A DNA stretch of 64,000 nt from Mesorhizobium tianshanense (GCF_007830515.1 NZ_VLKT01000016.1:62001-126000), one strand, 5' to 3'; counted from the stretch's first letter, positions 24,683 to 34,279 are shown. Program-made: numbers and translations. Notes: generated from the letters alone by a model not told the origin.

Positions 24683-25849
24683 TCAGGCCACCCAGCGCGA
24701 GAACAGCGACGTGGACAGCGCCCGGCCGGCGGATTTCTCGCGGATGATCAGTTCGCCGGATTCGACCCTGCCGCCCATGCCGGCGAACGTGTCGCGCATC
24801 AAGGCATGGATGGCGAAGAAGGAGGCGCGGATCGAATAGGCGGTCAGCACCACGGCAAGCGGCTTCGGCGTCAGGATCGAGCGGCAGAGGTCGGTCAGAT
24901 CAGGCAGATCCTCGAACAACTGCCAGACCTCGCCCTTCGGGCCACGGCCATAGGCGGGCGGATCGAACAGGACGATGTCGTAGCGGCTGCCGCGGCGTTC
25001 CTCGCGCTCGGCGAATTTCATGGCGTCGTCGACGATCCAGCGGATCGGCTTTTGCGACAGGCCCGCGATCTCCTGGTTCTCCCTGGCCCAGCCGATCGCC
25101 TTCTTGGATGCGTCGACATGGGTGACCTCGGCGCCGGCGCGAGCCGCCACCAGCGAGGCAAGGCCGGTGTAGCCGAACAGATTCAGCACCTTGACCGGCC
25201 GCTTCGCCGCCGCGATCAGCCCGGCCATGTGATCCCAGTGCGAGGCCTGTTCGGGGAAGACGCCGACATGGCGAAACGAGGTGAAGCGGCCGAGATAGTC
25301 GATGCCGTCATGCTTCATCGGCCAGGTCTCGCCGAGCGGCGTCCTTGGAAAGCGCCAGCGGCCGATGCCTTCCTCGTCGGTGTCGCCGGTGAAAATGGCG
25401 TCGACGCGATCCCAGTCCTTGGCCGGCAACGCTTTTTGCCAGATTGCCTGGCCCTCGGGCCGGACGATGCGATAGGGGCCGTACTGTTCGAGCTTCTGCC
25501 CGGCGCCGCTGTCGAGCAGCGCATAGTCGGCGTTGGGCGTCACTTCGAGGATTACCGGAAGACGTTCGGCGGGCAGGGCGCCGTCGCGGCGGGAAAGGAC
25601 ACGCGGCGCGGCCTTTGGTTCGGAACGGTCCCTCGTCTCATGCCCCTCGCCCGGTTTTGCATCCGGCCTGGCCGCTGCGCGACCATCCCGCGGGCGCGTC
25701 TGTTCTGCTCCGCTTTTCGTGAACTGCGAGCGGCTATCGCGGCGTTTGTCGCGAAAAGGTTTCAAGACGGAGCATCTCCGGACGGCTGCTTGGCCCGCTT
25801 CTGCCACAGCACATCCGGCGGCGCAACAAAGGCGGTTGCCGGACGACAT
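24683..25849 (-). CDS. Class I SAM-dependent RNA methyltransferase, RlmI/RlmK-like
   Basis: The C-terminal 300 residues form a Rossmann methyltransferase with LNLFGYTGLASLVAARAGA (SAM site), the DDAMKF acidic motif and the catalytic VLFDPPAYGRG. This architecture is found in 23S rRNA m5C methyltransferases such as RlmI, although a PUA domain is not clear. The first ~85 residues are basic and low in complexity, so the true start may be internal, for example at a TTG before KPFRDKRR (about 25744). It is the first gene of the group running into the SpoU enzyme and lspA. Confidence 0.82.
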   Translation of the reverse strand: MSSGNRLCCAAGCAVAEAGQAAVRRCSVLKPFRDKRRDSRSQFTKSGAEQTRPRDGRAAARPDAKPGEGHETRDRSEPKAAPRVLSRRDGALPAERLPVILEVTPNADYALLDSGAGQKLEQYGPYRIVRPEGQAIWQKALPAKDWDRVDAIFTGDTDEEGIGRWRFPRTPLGETWPMKHDGIDYLGRFTSFRHVGVFPEQASHWDHMAGLIAAAKRPVKVLNLFGYTGLASLVAARAGAEVTHVDASKKAIGWARENQEIAGLSQKPIRWIVDDAMKFAEREERRGSRYDIVLFDPPAYGRGPKGEVWQLFEDLPDLTDLCRSILTPKPLAVVLTAYSIRASFFAIHALMRDTFAGMGGRVESGELIIREKSAGRALSTSLFSRWVA

Positions 25850-25858
25850 CCGGAATGG

Positions 25859-26347
25859 TCAGCCGTGCCTGATGGAAAGCAAGCCGACAATCAGCGAGAT
25901 GAAGCCTGCGGTCTTGATGCCGGCCACGACCATATGGCCGGTTTCCCAGCGCAGCCGGATCGCTTCGAAGTTTTCCGGGATCGGTCCAGGCACCCAGGTG
26001 GCCAGGATATCATTGGCCGGTTTGACGAGCACAGACCACGCTGCAAGCGACGCCGCAAAAAGCGCAGCCGCGGCCGACACGAACCAAAACGCCGGGCGAT
26101 CGTCACGCAACATCCATGCGAGAAGCCCCGGACAACCAATCGCTGCCAGGTCCAGTGGCGCGCCAATGACCAAAAATAGCAAGAACTGGCCGTTGAAGAC
26201 GGTGGTTTCGCGCCACAGAGAAGGCGACCACTTCGTCAGCCGAGGCAGCGATTCCAGGACATGAGCGAAGGATGGGCCGAGGCTGAGCGCTGCGACCGTG
26301 GCGGTCAGGATCGACCAGAACAACAGAAACCCGCGTATCTCCGTCAT
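25859..26347 (-). CDS. DUF1772-like integral membrane protein (162 aa)
   Basis: Four hydrophobic segments are seen (LLFWSILTATVAALSLGPSF; FLLFLVIGAPLDLAAIG; WFVSAAAALFAASLAAW; VVAGIKTAGFISLIVGLL). The pattern PANDILATW followed by RLRWETGH resembles the anthrone-oxygenase/DUF1772 family. The cellular role is unknown. The start MTEIRGF at 26347 is chosen because the hydrophobic helix follows closely; an upstream ATG at 26386 is also open. It ends 9 bases before the methyltransferase start. Confidence 0.6.
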   Translation of the reverse strand: MTEIRGFLLFWSILTATVAALSLGPSFAHVLESLPRLTKWSPSLWRETTVFNGQFLLFLVIGAPLDLAAIGCPGLLAWMLRDDRPAFWFVSAAAALFAASLAAWSVLVKPANDILATWVPGPIPENFEAIRLRWETGHMVVAGIKTAGFISLIVGLLSIRHG

Positions 26348-26391
26348 CTGCGAACAACGAGGCGCGGCAAAAGGGGTTCCCGTCAAGGCAG

Positions 26392-26451
26392 AAGGGGAGT
26401 AAGAGAGTAAGGCATTACTGCCGTACTGCCCTATTCCCTTACTCCCCTACT
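26392..26451. repeat. GAGTA-rich intergenic hairpin, copy C
   Basis: The left arm AGGGGAGTAAGAGAGTAAGG pairs with the right arm CCCTATTCCCTTACTCCCCT with three mismatches. The right arm shares CCCTTACTCCCCTA with copy A. The final codons of the ornithine cyclodeaminase-family gene (GTA GGG GAG TAA, minus strand) are made of the repeat, so the insertion has rewritten that gene's 3' end. Confidence 0.7.
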
Positions 26452-27410
26452 TTGAGCGCCTTGTAGACGGCAATGCCGGCGGCGAGATCCTCCAGAGCCG
26501 CGCCGACCGATTTGAACAGCGTGATCTCACCGGGGCTTTGCCGGCCCTTCTTCTGGCCGCGCGCCAGTTCATGTAGGTCGGCGACGATGGCTTGCGCCTT
26601 CAACACGCCCGAGGCCAGTGGCTGGACGATGTCGCCCGCCTCCTTGGTGGCGCCGGCGCGGGTGTCGACGTAGACATGGGCACGCGAAATCGCATCGTCG
26701 TCGCTTTCGCGCATATCAGGCGTGAAGCCGCCGACCAGATCGACATGGGTTCCCGGCTGCAAAAGTGCGCCTTTGATCAGCGGGGTGGTCGTGATGGTTG
26801 CCGACGACACGATATCGGCTTGGCCGAGCTCGGCGTCGAGATCGTTCGCGGCGGTGGCCGCAAACCCCTCGGCACGCAATTGCGCCGCAACCTTTTCGGC
26901 ATTGGCCGACGTGCGGTTCCAGATGCGGATGGTTTTGATCGGCCGCACCGCCGAATGCGCCTTGGCCAGGAACGGCGACAGCGCGCCGGCGCCGACCACC
27001 AGCAGCCGCGAAGCGTCCTCGCGGGCCAGATAGGAAGCGGCCAGCGCCGAGGCGCAGGCCGTGCGCCACTGCGTCAGCCGCTGGCCGTCGATCATGGCTT
27101 CGGGCTCGCCGGTCGCACCGTCGAGCAGGAGGTAAAGGCCCATCACCGCGGGTTTGCCTACGGCGTTGTTATCGGGCGACACAGTGACGATCTTGACGCC
27201 GATATGGCCGCCGTCCGACGTGCCGGCCGCATTGAAGTCGGTCCAGGCTGGCATCAAGAGCAGGGTCGAGGCCACGCCGTCCGGGCGTTCGACCGTATGG
27301 TGGTGCCTGACCGGTTGTACCGCTCCATCGCGAAAGGCCGCGCGCAGTGTCTCGACCAATCCGGGAAAGGTCAGTGCACGATCGACCTCGGCGGCCGAAA
27401 TGGTCAGCAT
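26439..27410 (-). CDS. Ornithine cyclodeaminase/mu-crystallin family protein
   Basis: A Rossmann-fold NAD-dependent enzyme (323 aa). The substrate half has VKIVTVSPDNN and LLDGATGEPEAMIDGQRLT, and the nucleotide site is LLVVGAGALSPFLAKAH followed by IRIWNRT. Family members convert ornithine to proline, reduce ketimines or make opine-like products; the substrate is not decidable here. The last codons derive from the GAGTA repeat. It lies 36 bases downstream of the LapA gene on the same strand. Confidence 0.87.
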   Translation of the reverse strand: MLTISAAEVDRALTFPGLVETLRAAFRDGAVQPVRHHHTVERPDGVASTLLLMPAWTDFNAAGTSDGGHIGVKIVTVSPDNNAVGKPAVMGLYLLLDGATGEPEAMIDGQRLTQWRTACASALAASYLAREDASRLLVVGAGALSPFLAKAHSAVRPIKTIRIWNRTSANAEKVAAQLRAEGFAATAANDLDAELGQADIVSSATITTTPLIKGALLQPGTHVDLVGGFTPDMRESDDDAISRAHVYVDTRAGATKEAGDIVQPLASGVLKAQAIVADLHELARGQKKGRQSPGEITLFKSVGAALEDLAAGIAVYKALKVGE

Positions 27411-27446
27411 GAGAAGCTCCGCAGAGTGAACCGGCGACCCGGCAGT

Positions 27447-27779
27447 TCAGTTCGTCGGCTTCGGCAGCACCGGGCCTTGTGGCGCGACCGGAGCGCGGCT
27501 GACCGCCTGGCGCAGGTTCTCGGCCTCCACGCGGCGCTGGCGCGCCAGCTTGCGGTAACGGCCCTGCTTTACCCATGTCGCCAGGCTGCCGACGATCATG
27601 CCGATGGCGAGAGCCAGGAACAGGAAGATGAAAAGCGGCAGCGTCATCGTCAGCACCGGGTTGCCGGGGTTGAACGGGTCCAGGGTGAAGGCAACCGGAT
27701 CGCGGTTGGCGACGGCCAGCGCGATCAGGATGATGGCCAGCGGCACGAAGACCAAGATGAGCAAGAAACGATTGAACAT
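27447..27779 (-). CDS. LapA-domain (DUF1049) membrane protein
   Basis: A 110-residue inner-membrane protein with two helices (FLLILVFVPLAIILIALAVA and LPLFIFLFLALAIGMIVGSL) and a basic cytosolic tail, typical of LapA/DUF1049 proteins linked to lipopolysaccharide assembly. The conserved NRDPVAFTLDPF loop connects the helices. It follows ihfB on the same strand by 76 bases, an arrangement common in proteobacteria. Confidence 0.83.
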   Translation of the reverse strand: MFNRFLLILVFVPLAIILIALAVANRDPVAFTLDPFNPGNPVLTMTLPLFIFLFLALAIGMIVGSLATWVKQGRYRKLARQRRVEAENLRQAVSRAPVAPQGPVLPKPTN

Positions 27780-27855
27780 GGAATTTCCTGTCGAAAGCGG
27801 GCTCTATCGAAGACCAGCCCTCCTGGAAAGGCCGGCACATGAACCCGCGCGGCGC

Positions 27856-28140
27856 TTATTTGCCGCCGTTCAGCCTTTCGCGCAATTCCTTGCCGGTCTT
27901 GAAAAACGGCACCCATTTCTCCTCGACCTCGACGGATTCGCCGGTGCGCGGATTGCGGCCGGTGCGGGCGGGGCGGTTTTTCACCGAGAAAGCGCCGAAA
28001 CCGCGCAGCTCGACCCGGTTGCCTTCGGCAAGCGCGTCGGTAATCTCGTCGAAAATCGCGCCGACTATGTTCTCAACGTCGCGCAGGAAGAGGTGCGGGT
28101 TGCGTGTGGCGATGATCTGCACAAGTTCGGATTTGATCAT
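27856..28140 (-). CDS. ihfB: Integration host factor beta subunit
   Basis: A DNA-bending nucleoid protein of the HU/IHF family (94 aa). It has the N-terminal helical body ([15 protein letters not shown]) and the beta arm with the DNA-intercalating proline ([17 protein letters not shown]). The beta rather than alpha assignment comes from this sequence pattern and from the sppA-ihfB-lapA gene order. It assists site-specific recombination, so it may also serve the integrase at the left of this window. Confidence 0.93.
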   Translation of the reverse strand: MIKSELVQIIATRNPHLFLRDVENIVGAIFDEITDALAEGNRVELRGFGAFSVKNRPARTGRNPRTGESVEVEEKWVPFFKTGKELRERLNGGK

Positions 28141-28210
28141 GAGAAGGCTCCCCGTGAAAACACTACCGTCAAAATTATGAGGATGATTTTATTTGCTTTT
28201 TTCACTCGTC

Positions 28211-29164
28211 TCAAGGGTGCCAGACGGAAACGAGACCGTCAAGAAACAAGCGGTCGGCACCAAGTTCGTGAATGATGTCGCCGCCATAGTCGGGCAGGCC
28301 GAGCGCACTGCCGATGGTTCGCGCCATCGCCTTCGACAACAGGAAGCTGTCGCCTTCCGTATCCTTCCACTCGACCACCTCGAGCTTGGCGTCGACGCCC
28401 TTGGTTGCGAGCCAGTCGATCGCTTCGGTCTCGCCGCCGACCGCGTCGACCAATTTGTTGGCAACAGCTTGCCTGCCGGTGAAGATCGACCCATCGGCCA
28501 GCGCCAATGCCTCCGGCTTGGTCATGTTGCGGCGCTCGGCGACGACGCCGACGAACCAGTCGTAGCTGTCGAGGATGAGCTTGCGGACCATGGCGCGTTC
28601 GTCGTCATTGGCCGGTCTGAAGGGCGACGGCGAGGCTTTCAACGGCGAGGATTTCACTTCCTCGAGCTTGATGCCGAGCTTGTCCATAAGGCCGCTGACG
28701 TCCGGATACTGGATCAGCACGCCTATCGAGCCGACGATCGAGGACTTGCGCGCGACGATATGATCGGCCGCGGTGGCGATCATATAGCCCGCCGATGCGG
28801 CCAGCGTGCCGACTTCGGCCACCACCGGCTTTTCGGCGGCCAGCTTGCGCACTTCCTCGTAGATCGATTCACCACCGACGGTGGTGCCGCCCGGTGAATC
28901 GATCGACAGGATCACAGCTTTCACCCTCGATGATTGACGGATGGTTTCCAGCCGTTTGATCAGCTCGTCGTCTTCGGTGATGGTGCCTTCGATCTTGACC
29001 TTGGCGATATGGTCGACCGCCGCGCCAGTGAAGTCGTCACCGTAAATCCAGGTCGAAAGGGCAACCAACCCGGCTGCTGCGACAACAAGCGCTGCAACGC
29101 GCCAAAATGTCAGCTTGCGGCGCAAGCGGCGGCGGTCGATCAGGTCGTCGGCTCTCAGTGCCAT
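28211..29164 (-). CDS. sppA: Signal peptide peptidase SppA (short form)
   Basis: A membrane-anchored serine protease that degrades cleaved signal peptides. One N-terminal helix (VAALVVAAAGLVALSTWIYG) precedes a ClpP-like fold. The catalytic serine is in TLAASAGYMIA, and the probable general-base lysine is in GRQAVANKLVD. At 317 residues it is the half-length, single-repeat form that works as an oligomer. It heads the sppA-ihfB-lapA group on the minus strand. Confidence 0.92.
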   Translation of the reverse strand: MALRADDLIDRRRLRRKLTFWRVAALVVAAAGLVALSTWIYGDDFTGAAVDHIAKVKIEGTITEDDELIKRLETIRQSSRVKAVILSIDSPGGTTVGGESIYEEVRKLAAEKPVVAEVGTLAASAGYMIATAADHIVARKSSIVGSIGVLIQYPDVSGLMDKLGIKLEEVKSSPLKASPSPFRPANDDERAMVRKLILDSYDWFVGVVAERRNMTKPEALALADGSIFTGRQAVANKLVDAVGGETEAIDWLATKGVDAKLEVVEWKDTEGDSFLLSKAMARTIGSALGLPDYGGDIIHELGADRLFLDGLVSVWHP

Positions 29165-29484
29165 GGTCCAGCCTCATAGTCGGTGGGAGAAATGCTTTTA
29201 AAGCAACCATCCGCGCCCGGCTACCGATTCCTGACGCGCTTGCGCCACAGACGACGTCTTCAACCTTCGCGGGCCGGCGTTTCAGGGAGACTTCAAGACC
29301 AATCCACAGGCCCTAACGCTGTCCGCCTGTATCTGGTATGATGTAAAAGTTGTGCCGGTTTCATTTTCGTTTGTACAACAGCAATCGTCACATTTTTGCG
29401 GTTTTCCTCCGCTTGTGCTTGCTTGAGGGCGTCGGCATCCCACCTATAGGGTGCTTGGCGGCAGGGGTTTAAAAGAAAGCAGTC
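29165..29484. other. 320-base divergent spacer between sppA and lptC
   Basis: No gene is seen. The region holds the presumed sppA promoter on the minus strand and a candidate lptC promoter at 29422-29449. No strong hairpin or repeat stands out. Confidence 0.5.
29422..29449 (+). promoter_or_regulatory. Candidate sigma-70 promoter of the lpt operon
   Basis: CTTGAG (29422-29427), a 16-base spacer and CTATAG (29444-29449) resemble the alphaproteobacterial housekeeping consensus, 36 bases upstream of the lptC ATG. Confidence 0.4.
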
Positions 29485-30198
29485 ATGTTAGCGCGACCGA
29501 TCGAACCGACCAACACCGAGACGGAGTTGGCCCCCCCGGCCGTAGGCCCGGCGCGGGCCGACGCCTTCGGCATTGCCCAGCGCCATTCGCGCCGCGTCCG
29601 TGTCTTGAAGCTTGCGGTGCCGCTGGTCGCTGCCGCGATCGCGGTCGCTTTCCCAGTCTATTCGTATCTCGCGGCGCCTGTCTCGGTCCAGGTCCAGGCC
29701 GATGGCAGCGCCTTCGCCAATGGCAAGCTGGTGATGGCCAACCCCAAGCTCAACGGGTTCACCAAGCAGAAGCTACCCTATTCCATGACAGCCTTGCGCG
29801 CCATACAGGATGTGAGCAAGCAAGGCATCATCGATCTGGAGGGCATCGACGCCAAGCTCCCGATCTCGGCCGACAATGTGGCGGCGGTCAATGCCTCGCA
29901 CGGCATCTACAATCGCGACGGCAACACGATGAGCCTGACCAGCGATGTCACCATAACCACCACCGATGGCTTGGAGGCAAAGTTCAAATCGGTCTTTCTT
30001 GACATAGCCAAAGGCACTATGAAGACGGATGACCCGGTCGACGTCAGCCGCGGCGGGTCGCGGATCACCGCAGATTCGATGTCGGTCCAGGACAACGGCA
30101 AGATCGTGGTTTTCGAAAACAGAGTGCGCGTCAACATCGACCCCGCCAGCTTGAAAGCGGCAGAGGCAAAGAGCGGAGAATCCCATGCGGCTCACTAG
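29485..30198 (+). CDS. lptC: LPS export ABC transporter periplasmic protein LptC
   Basis: A bitopic inner-membrane protein linking the LptB2FG transporter to LptA in the lipopolysaccharide bridge. One helix (LKLAVPLVAAAIAVAFPVYS, residues ~41-60) is followed by a periplasmic beta-jellyroll with typical ITADSMSVQDNGKIVVFE strands. The 237 residues match alphaproteobacterial LptC with its longer N-terminal tail. The stop overlaps the lptA start by 14 bases. Confidence 0.88.
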   Translation: MLARPIEPTNTETELAPPAVGPARADAFGIAQRHSRRVRVLKLAVPLVAAAIAVAFPVYSYLAAPVSVQVQADGSAFANGKLVMANPKLNGFTKQKLPYSMTALRAIQDVSKQGIIDLEGIDAKLPISADNVAAVNASHGIYNRDGNTMSLTSDVTITTTDGLEAKFKSVFLDIAKGTMKTDDPVDVSRGGSRITADSMSVQDNGKIVVFENRVRVNIDPASLKAAEAKSGESHAAH

Positions 30199-30784
30199 TT
30201 CGATACAGCTCGTAGCCGCGACCTCGGCCCTGCTGGGCCTGGGGCTGTTCCTGGGGGTAAAGCCGTCCCTGGCGCAGTCCAACACCACCAGCCAATTGTC
30301 CGGCCTCAAACTGTCCGGCGACAAGCCCATCCAGATCGAAAGCGACAAGCTCGAGGTACGCCAGGCGGACAGCATCGCTGTATTCACAGGCAATGTAAGC
30401 GTCGTCCAGGGGCCGACCGTGCTCAAGTCCGGCAAGATGACGGTCTACTACGTCAAGGATGCCGGCGCTGCCGCCAAGGGCGCGGAGGCCGCAGGTGCCG
30501 CGATGACCGGCTCGGCCGACATTGACCGTCTGGAGGTCGACAACAAGGTCTATATAAAATCGGACGATCAGGTCGCCACCGGCGACCGCGGCAGCTTCGA
30601 CATGAAGACGGAAGTGCTTGTGCTTTCAGGCAGCAAGGTCGTGCTTTCGCAAGGCGACAATGTGCTGGTCGGCTGCAAGCTCACCGTGCAGATGAAGAGC
30701 GGCCTGGCGCAGGTCGATCCCTGCGGGGATGGGCGCGTCATGATGTCGATCACGCCACCGAAGTCGAGAACGGCGAAACCCTGA
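30185..30784 (+). CDS. lptA: Lipopolysaccharide transport periplasmic protein LptA
   Basis: LptA forms the periplasmic bridge for LPS transport. A signal peptide ([17 protein letters not shown] ... SLAQ) is followed by an OstA beta-jellyroll with the motifs [20 protein letters not shown] and [20 protein letters not shown]. Length is 199 residues. It overlaps lptC at the 5' end and lptB at the 3' end (TGATG), so the three are one transcript. Confidence 0.9.
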   Translation: MRLTSSIQLVAATSALLGLGLFLGVKPSLAQSNTTSQLSGLKLSGDKPIQIESDKLEVRQADSIAVFTGNVSVVQGPTVLKSGKMTVYYVKDAGAAAKGAEAAGAAMTGSADIDRLEVDNKVYIKSDDQVATGDRGSFDMKTEVLVLSGSKVVLSQGDNVLVGCKLTVQMKSGLAQVDPCGDGRVMMSITPPKSRTAKP

Positions 30785-31602
30785 TGGTCGACGTAGCATC
30801 GCTGAGGGCGCTTCTTCCAGGACGCGCCGCCAGCAAACTTGCGGCACCGGCCACGGTCACCGTCGATACGTCAAAGTTCAAGGGGACCCTGATCGCGAAG
30901 GGCCTGACCAAGAGCTACAAGGGCCGCAAAGTCGTCAGCGGCGTGACGATCGGCGTGCGCGCCGGCGAGGCGGTCGGGCTGCTCGGTCCCAACGGTGCCG
31001 GCAAGACGACCTGCTTCTACATGGTCACCGGCCTTGTGCCGGTCGACGAAGGCACAATCGAAATCGATGGCTTCGACGTCACCTCGATGCCGATGTACCG
31101 CCGCGCCCGCCTTGGCATCGGCTACCTTCCGCAGGAAGCGTCGATCTTTCGTGGCCTGAGCGTCGAGCAAAACATCCGTGCCGTGCTCGAAGTGGTCGAA
31201 AAGAGCCGCAAGGAGCGCGAGCGCAACCTCGACGAACTGCTCGAGGAGTTCCACATCAGCCATCTGCGCAAGGCCCCGTCACTGTCGCTTTCCGGCGGCG
31301 AGCGGCGGCGCCTTGAAATCGCACGCGCACTGGCGACCCGCCCCGCATACATGCTGCTCGACGAGCCTTTCGCCGGCATCGACCCGATCGCCGTCGCTGA
31401 TATCCAGCAACTTGTGCGCCACCTGACGGCGCGGGGCATCGGCGTGCTCATCACCGATCACAATGTCCGAGAAACGCTCGGACTGATCGACCGCGCCTAT
31501 ATAATCCATGCCGGCCAGGTGCTGACCCATGGCCGGGCCGACGAAATTGTCGCAAACCCGGATGTGCGGCGGCTTTATCTCGGTGAGGGCTTTACACTCT
31601 GA
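30784..31602 (+). CDS. lptB: LPS export ABC transporter ATP-binding protein LptB
   Basis: The cytoplasmic ATPase that powers LPS extraction. It shows Walker [10 protein letters not shown], the Q-loop region [13 protein letters not shown], signature [15 protein letters not shown], Walker [14 protein letters not shown] and the switch histidine in TDHNVRETL. At 272 residues it carries an N-terminal extension of about 30 residues relative to E. coli. It precedes rpoN, as in many proteobacteria. Confidence 0.95.
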   Translation: MVDVASLRALLPGRAASKLAAPATVTVDTSKFKGTLIAKGLTKSYKGRKVVSGVTIGVRAGEAVGLLGPNGAGKTTCFYMVTGLVPVDEGTIEIDGFDVTSMPMYRRARLGIGYLPQEASIFRGLSVEQNIRAVLEVVEKSRKERERNLDELLEEFHISHLRKAPSLSLSGGERRRLEIARALATRPAYMLLDEPFAGIDPIAVADIQQLVRHLTARGIGVLITDHNVRETLGLIDRAYIIHAGQVLTHGRADEIVANPDVRRLYLGEGFTL

Positions 31603-31709
31603 GGTTGAGAATTCCTGTTCGAGAGCGATTTTTTGGCGCGGGACAGGTCCTTTTCTCCGATTTCTCGTCCGAATAACGCACCGACAGGCGAGTTTTGATC
31701 GCCGTCGCC

Positions 31710-31739
31710 TTGACAAGCAAAAGCCGGGCCAGTTCTTAT
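31710..31739 (+). promoter_or_regulatory. Candidate sigma-70 promoter for rpoN
   Basis: TTGACA (31710-31715), an 18-base spacer and TCTTAT (31734-31739) lie in the lptB-rpoN spacer, about 80 bases before the rpoN start, suggesting rpoN can be transcribed apart from the lpt genes. Confidence 0.35.
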
Positions 31740-31819
31740 GCTTGACTGGGAAAATCCTTCCGGCGGTCTGGATGCGTAGTAGACTCCGGATGCGTAGACA
31801 GGGCGTTTGAAACCAAACC

Positions 31820-33346
31820 ATGGCATTGGCGGCAAAACTACAGCTACGGCAGTCCCAGTCGCTGGTGATGACACCTCAGCTCATGCAGTCGATCCGGCTG
31901 CTGCAGTTCACCCATGTCGAGTTGGAACGCTTCATCGACGACGAGATCGAGCGCAATCCTCTGCTCGAACGCGCCGAGCCGCAGGACGATGCTGCCAGCG
32001 ACCAGGCGCAGAAGATCGACGCCCCGCCGGAAACGGCGACCAGCGGCGACTGGTTCGAGACGGAAACGGCATGGAGCGCCGAGGCGATCTCGGAAAAGCT
32101 CGATGCTTCGCTGGAAAATCTGTTCCCCGACGATCCCGGCACGAGCGAGCGGCTCGGTCCCGACCTGACGGCCCAGTGGAAATCGGCCTCCGGCGGCAGT
32201 TCCATGTCCTCGTCCGACGGCTTCGACGTCGGGGACATGGCGGCGGCCGCCATCACGCTGCGCGAGCATGTCGGCGAACAGGTCGCGCTTGCCTTCACCG
32301 ACCCGGCGGCCCGCCTGATCGCCGGCGAGCTTGCCGATGGCCTCGACGAGGCCGGCTATATGCGCGCCGACATGGCGGAAATCGCCGCCCGTCTCGGCAC
32401 CGACAGAGCAGCGGTGACGAATGCGCTCGCGGTCTGCCAGACATTCGAGCCCTCCGGCATCTTTGCCCGCGACCTCGCCGAATGTCTGTCGCTGCAGCTT
32501 GCCGTCCGCGACCGGCTCGATCCGGCAATGAAGGCTTTGATCGCCAATCTCGAACTCCTGGCGCGGCGCGACTTCCAGACCCTGAAACGGATTTGTGGGG
32601 TCGACGAGGAGGATTTACTCGACATGCTGGCCGAGATACGTGCGCTCGATCCGCGCCCGGGGATGGCGTTTTCGGGCGGCGTAAGCGACGCCATCATCGC
32701 CGATGTCGAAGTGCGGGCCGCCAATGACGGGAGCTGGGTGGTCGAACTTAACGCCGAAACGCTGCCGCGCGTGCTGGTCGATCATATCTATTTCGCCCAG
32801 GTGTCACCGCATGCGAAGAACCAGACGGAAAAGGACTTCTTGGCGGAATGCCTGCAGAATGCCAACTGGCTGACGCGCAGCCTCGACCAGCGGGCGAAGA
32901 CCATCCTCAAGGTCGCCTCGGAAATCGTGCGCCAGCAGGATGCTTTCCTCGTCCATGGCGTGCGCCACCTGAAGCCGCTCAACCTGCGCATGGTGGCCGA
33001 CGCCATCGGCATGCATGAATCGACCGTCAGCCGGGTCACCGCGAACAAATACATGCTGACCCCACGCGGCGTGTTCGAACTGCGCTATTTCTTCACCGCC
33101 TCGATCGCTTCGTCGGGCGGCGGCGACGCGCATTCGTCGGAAGCCGTGCGCGATCGCATCAAGCAGCTGATCGACGAAGAGAAGCCTGTCGACGTGCTTT
33201 CCGACGACGCGATTGTGGACATGTTGCGGGAAAACGGCGTCGATATTGCCAGGCGCACGGTCGCCAAGTACCGGGAGAGCATGAATATTCCCTCGTCGGT
33301 GCAGCGGCGGCGTGAAAAACGCGCCTTGGCCAGCGCCGGGCGTTGA
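31820..33346 (+). CDS. rpoN: RNA polymerase sigma-54 factor
   Basis: RpoN directs transcription of nitrogen, transport and symbiosis genes with bEBP activators. Region I is glutamine/leucine-rich (LRQSQSLVMTPQLMQSIRLL), region II is acidic, and region III holds the core-binding part, a helix-turn-helix (MVADAIGMHESTVSRVTANK) and the RpoN box (ARRTVAKYRE). At 508 residues it is full length. The position between lptB and hpf/ptsN is the conserved proteobacterial rpoN neighbourhood. Confidence 0.96.
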   Translation: MALAAKLQLRQSQSLVMTPQLMQSIRLLQFTHVELERFIDDEIERNPLLERAEPQDDAASDQAQKIDAPPETATSGDWFETETAWSAEAISEKLDASLENLFPDDPGTSERLGPDLTAQWKSASGGSSMSSSDGFDVGDMAAAAITLREHVGEQVALAFTDPAARLIAGELADGLDEAGYMRADMAEIAARLGTDRAAVTNALAVCQTFEPSGIFARDLAECLSLQLAVRDRLDPAMKALIANLELLARRDFQTLKRICGVDEEDLLDMLAEIRALDPRPGMAFSGGVSDAIIADVEVRAANDGSWVVELNAETLPRVLVDHIYFAQVSPHAKNQTEKDFLAECLQNANWLTRSLDQRAKTILKVASEIVRQQDAFLVHGVRHLKPLNLRMVADAIGMHESTVSRVTANKYMLTPRGVFELRYFFTASIASSGGGDAHSSEAVRDRIKQLIDEEKPVDVLSDDAIVDMLRENGVDIARRTVAKYRESMNIPSSVQRRREKRALASAGR

Positions 33347-33379
33347 TCTCCGCGGAATTTCCACAGCTTTCGTGCTTCA

Positions 33380-33408
33380 TTGACAAGCTGTAACGAAGTG
33401 GCTAGAAG
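33380..33408 (+). promoter_or_regulatory. Candidate sigma-70 promoter of hpf
   Basis: TTGACA (33380-33385), a 17-base spacer and TAGAAG (33403-33408) lie just after rpoN and about 200 bases before hpf. A small AGCCCG/CGGGCT hairpin (33407-33429) lies at the expected start of transcription. Confidence 0.4.
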
Positions 33409-33611
33409 CCCGCCCGCATGAGACGGGCTACTGCCCGCATGCGGATGGTCCGCCACGACGTTGGCCACGGACGGTCAAAAAGGCGGATTGTGATCAACCG
33501 GAAAGTTCGGATTTAAAATCGGCGCAAGTGACGCCGCAAAGCTTGTGCGCACAGACCACGGGTATAAACTCGGGACAGTTTGAAGCCTGAGCAAGGAAGG
33601 TCAGTTTTCAG

Positions 33612-34196
33612 ATGACACTGCGCATATCGGGAAAACACATGGATATCGGCGATGCGTTCCGTACGCGCATCAACGAACGTGTCGGGGAAGTGATCGGGAA
33701 ATATTTCGATCGGGGCTTTTCGGGGCAAATCGTAGTCGTCAAATCGGGGTCGCGCTACACGGCCGATTGCATGATCCGGCTGGATTCCGGCGCTTCACTG
33801 CAGGCGACCGGTGAAGCCCAGGACCCGACGCTCGCTTTCGAGGCCGCGGCGGATCGCCTCGAAACCCGCCTTCGGCGCTACAAGCGTCGGCTGAAGTCGC
33901 ATAATTCAGGCAATGCCAATGGCGAACCCACCGACGTCGCCTATACGGTGATGGCGCCGCTTGCCGACGATGATGAGGACATACCGGAGAATTTCGCGCC
34001 GGCCATCGTCGCCGAATCAACCATGACGCTGCGGACCATGTCGGTGGCGTCAGCCGTGATCGAGCTCGATGCCAAGGACAGCCCGGTCCTCGTCTTCCGC
34101 AACGCCGGAAACGAGCACCTCAACATCGTCTATCGCCGGCCGGACGGAAATATCGGCTGGATCGACCCGTCTACGACCAAGGTCGCGCAGGGATGA
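33612..34196 (+). CDS. hpf: Long-form ribosome hibernation promoting factor
   Basis: Long HPF pairs ribosomes into inactive 100S dimers in stationary phase. The N-terminal S30AE/YfiA domain (LRISGKHMDIGDAFRTRINE) is joined by a variable linker to the C-terminal dimerisation domain (AVIELDAKDSPVLVFRNAG ... NIVYRRPDGNIGWIDP). The 194-residue length shows the long form. It follows rpoN and precedes ptsN, the usual order. Confidence 0.93.
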   Translation: MTLRISGKHMDIGDAFRTRINERVGEVIGKYFDRGFSGQIVVVKSGSRYTADCMIRLDSGASLQATGEAQDPTLAFEAAADRLETRLRRYKRRLKSHNSGNANGEPTDVAYTVMAPLADDDEDIPENFAPAIVAESTMTLRTMSVASAVIELDAKDSPVLVFRNAGNEHLNIVYRRPDGNIGWIDPSTTKVAQG

Positions 34197-34279
34197 CGGC
34201 CAAGGCCGCACTGGGATAAGGAACCAGCCGCACGCGAGAGCGAGGGCTGGCGACGGCAGGCGAACAAGGGATTTCAAGT

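Noticed and set aside
24365..26179. 604-residue plus-strand frame over the methyltransferases
   Set aside because: No domain seen, and it covers three minus-strand genes.
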